Source of the DNA: Hippasteria phrygiana
Lineage: Eukaryota > Echinodermata > Asteroidea > Valvatida > Goniasteridae
Direction: 5' to 3'
Length of the DNA: 64,000 bases
NCBI GenBank assembly: GCA_037893225.1
Contig: JAZGUH010000695.1
Span: 434,001 to 498,000 of the forward strand
Positions within the stretch are counted from its first letter, which is position 1. Each line of letters starts with the position of its first letter. Below are positions 62,780-64,000 of this stretch, in pieces. Below the pieces are notes generated by a model. That model had not been told where the DNA came from and searched no databases. It was given only the letters and a program-made list of their open reading frames with translations. The translations under genes and the position numbers were made by a program.

Positions 62780-63937
62780 TAAGCTATCCATACATGTCAA
62801 AATTACTGAATTTGGTTGATATTTCATGCAATTATGAATGAGTAAAGCAAGTCCATACCCCAGGGAATTTGACAGGCATGGAGCAATAAATAGAAGGTAA
62901 TATGCACACAGATGTTGGCCGGAAAGAAAATAAACATTGCGAGGTTTGAATTTTCTCCACAAGTTTTAACTCTAAGAAGCCGCCGATAATTGCAACATGT
63001 AGCGCCAGATCTAAGCTATCCATACATGTCAAAATTACTGAATTTGGTTGATATTTCATGCAATTATGAATGAGTAAAGCAAGTCATACCCCAGGGAATT
63101 TGACAGGCATGGAGCAATAAATAAAAGGTAATCTGCACACAGATGGTGGCCGGGAAGAAAATAAACATTGCGAGGTTTGAATTTTCTCCACAAGTTTTAA
63201 CTCTAAGAAGCCGCCGATAATTGCAACATGTAGCGCCAGATCTAAGCTATCCATACATGTCAAAATTACTGAATTTGGTTGATATTTCATGCAATTATGA
63301 ATGAGTAAAGCAAGTCATACCCCAGGGAATTTGACAGGCATGGAGCAATAAATAAAAGGTAATCTGCACACAGATGGTGGCCGGGAAGAAAATAAACATT
63401 GCGAGGTTTGAATTTTCTCCACAAGTTTTAACTCTAAGAAGCCGCCGATAATTGCAACATGTAGCGCCAGATCTAAGCTATCCATACATGTCAAAATTAC
63501 TGAATTTGGTTGATATTTCATGCAATTATGAATGAGTAAAGCAAGTCCATACCCCAGGGAATTTGACAGGCATGGAGCAATAAATAAAAGGTAATCTGCA
63601 CACAGATGGTGGCCGGGAAGAAAATAAACATTGCGAGGTTTGAATTTTCTCCACAAGTGTTGACTCTAAGAAGCCGCCGATAATTGCAACATGTAGCGCC
63701 AGATCTAAGCTATCCATACATGTCAAAATTACTGAATTTGGTTGATATTTCATGCAATTATGAATGAGTAAAGCAAGTCCATACCCCAGGGAATTTGTCA
63801 GGCATGGAGCAATAAATAAAAGGTAATCTGCACTCAGATGGTGGCCGGGAAGAAAATAAACATTGCGAGGTTTGAATTTTCTCCACAAGTGTTGACTCTA
63901 AGAAGCCGCCGATAATTGCAACATGTAGCGCCAGATC
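62780..63937 (+). repeat. Right-end monomers outside the HOR order (5 units)
   Basis: Starts are J 62780, B-like 63012, B-like 63243, F'-like 63474, F-like 63706. The two B-like units are 231 bp with the B 3' half but 95A-96G instead of GG. The last two units share a G at monomer position 189 (63662 and 63894) that is absent elsewhere, and the last also has T at 63798. J had not been seen since 27581. The region reads as the start of a different sub-array or as the less homogenised flank of the HOR block. Confidence 0.9.
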
Positions 63938-64000
63938 TAAGCTATCCATACATGTCAAAATTACTGAATTTGGTTGATATTTCATGCAATTATGAATGAG
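63938..64000 (+). repeat. Partial monomer cut by the window end
   Basis: The first 63 bases of a further unit, with 19C, 22A, 30A and TG at 38-39. Its type cannot be decided because the diagnostic 3' sites lie outside the window. The array clearly continues to the right. Confidence 0.97.

Larger units (their letters stand above)
1..64000 (+). repeat. Satellite DNA array, 231-232 bp monomer, 276 complete units
   Basis: The same unit of about 232 bp follows itself head to tail from the first base to the last with no interruption, inversion or insertion of foreign sequence. Monomer starts were walked from position 1 to 63938: 179 units are 232 bp, 96 are 231 bp (one C lost from the CC at monomer positions 74-75) and one is 233 bp (extra CA). 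The sum matches the coordinates exactly. The consensus has 88 G+C in 232 bases (38%) and five CpG sites (positions 141, 161, 202, 205, 224). Each junction carries AGATCT (BglII), and each unit I read carries GGCCGG, so a BglII digest should give a 232-bp ladder. No microsatellite, telomere repeat, rRNA, tRNA or transposon sequence was seen. The family is not recognised. The strand is arbitrary; plus is simply the orientation used here. Confidence 0.99.

Noticed and set aside
53..63985. More than 200 overlapping minus-strand open frames of 60-125 codons with near-identical products
   Set aside because: They are the satellite monomer read in successive frames. The full-length ones open with TTG, overlap each other in different frames, reuse the same bases twice, change frame with each 232-bp unit, and have no conserved domain I recognise. 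A coding tandem repeat would be expected to keep a length divisible by three.
1..64000. CRISPR array
   Set aside because: Repeats are 232 bp with no unique spacers between them; the whole unit is conserved.
1..64000. Spacer subrepeats of a ribosomal DNA unit
   Set aside because: 64 kb passes without any rRNA gene sequence, far longer than an ordinary intergenic spacer.
1..64000. Canonical CENP-B box in the monomer
   Set aside because: The required core (TTCG, then A, then CGGG at fixed spacing) is not present on either strand of the consensus. The nearest resemblance, CCGGGAAG in K, B, F and H types, lacks the TTCG half.
1..64000. Mouse major satellite or another 234-bp satellite because of similar length
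   Set aside because: Only the period is similar. The monomer sequence does not resemble the mouse satellite as I know it, so no identity is claimed.

Overview
The whole window is one uninterrupted head-to-tail satellite DNA array. I found no protein-coding gene, RNA gene, mobile element or unique sequence. The unit is 231-232 bp, about 38% GC in the consensus, always in the same orientation. I count 276 complete monomers (179 of 232 bp, 96 of 231 bp, one of 233 bp) plus a 63-bp partial unit at the right end; these lengths add up exactly to the window. A eukaryotic nuclear satellite, such as a centromeric, pericentromeric or heterochromatic knob array, is the natural reading. I do not recognise the family and cannot name the organism. 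It is not human-type alpha satellite (wrong period), and I see no canonical CENP-B box.

Monomer numbering starts at the T of TAAGCTATCC, just after the AGAT of a BglII site (AGATCT) that spans every monomer junction I read. Types are defined by linked variants. J is the baseline. gJ has 19G. tJ has 30T and TT at 38-39. L has 78G. K has 30T, GT at 38-39, 110C, 114A, 123C, 136G, 144G and 186G; K2 is K with TT at 38-39; K* is K with 155T. E has 96T, 116C, 122C and 126T; tE and kE are E with a K2-like or K-like 5' end. N is 231 bp (one C lost at 74-75) with 82T, 96T and 154T; Nn is N with 154A; N' is N with 162A. A is 231 bp with 82T and 110C. B is 231 bp with 95G, 114A, 123C, 136G and 144G; B' adds 154T and 186G. 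C is N with 184T and 216G. D is K2 with 154T. F has 114A, 123C, 129T, 136G, 144G and 186G; F' lacks 129T. G is A without 110C. H is F' with 191T. I is F with 22C and 79T; I' lacks 79T.

Layout. Bases 1-9272 are a loose mixture of J, K, K2, L, E and N. Bases 9273-28971 are organised around K2, which recurs at intervals often equal to 7 monomers (about 1622 bp); this part contains a 3476-bp-offset segmental duplication and later 1622-bp and 2550-bp offset duplications. At 28277-29435 the types C-D-E are joined for the first time to F' and I'. From 29436 to 62779 the array is a 9-monomer higher-order repeat (HOR) A-B-C-D-E-F-G-H-I of 2084 bp, with six canonical copies and many 3-, 6-, 7- and 8-mer derivatives. 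These derivatives are themselves duplicated at offsets of 7642, 3010 and 3242 bp. From 62780 to the end the monomers leave the HOR pattern and carry private variants.

Nothing here works together as genes. The biology visible is that of unequal exchange and gene conversion: nested duplication at the 232-bp, 1.6-2.1-kb, 3-kb and 7.6-kb scales. Minus-strand open frames of up to 120 codons occur over and over, but they are a by-product of the repeat.
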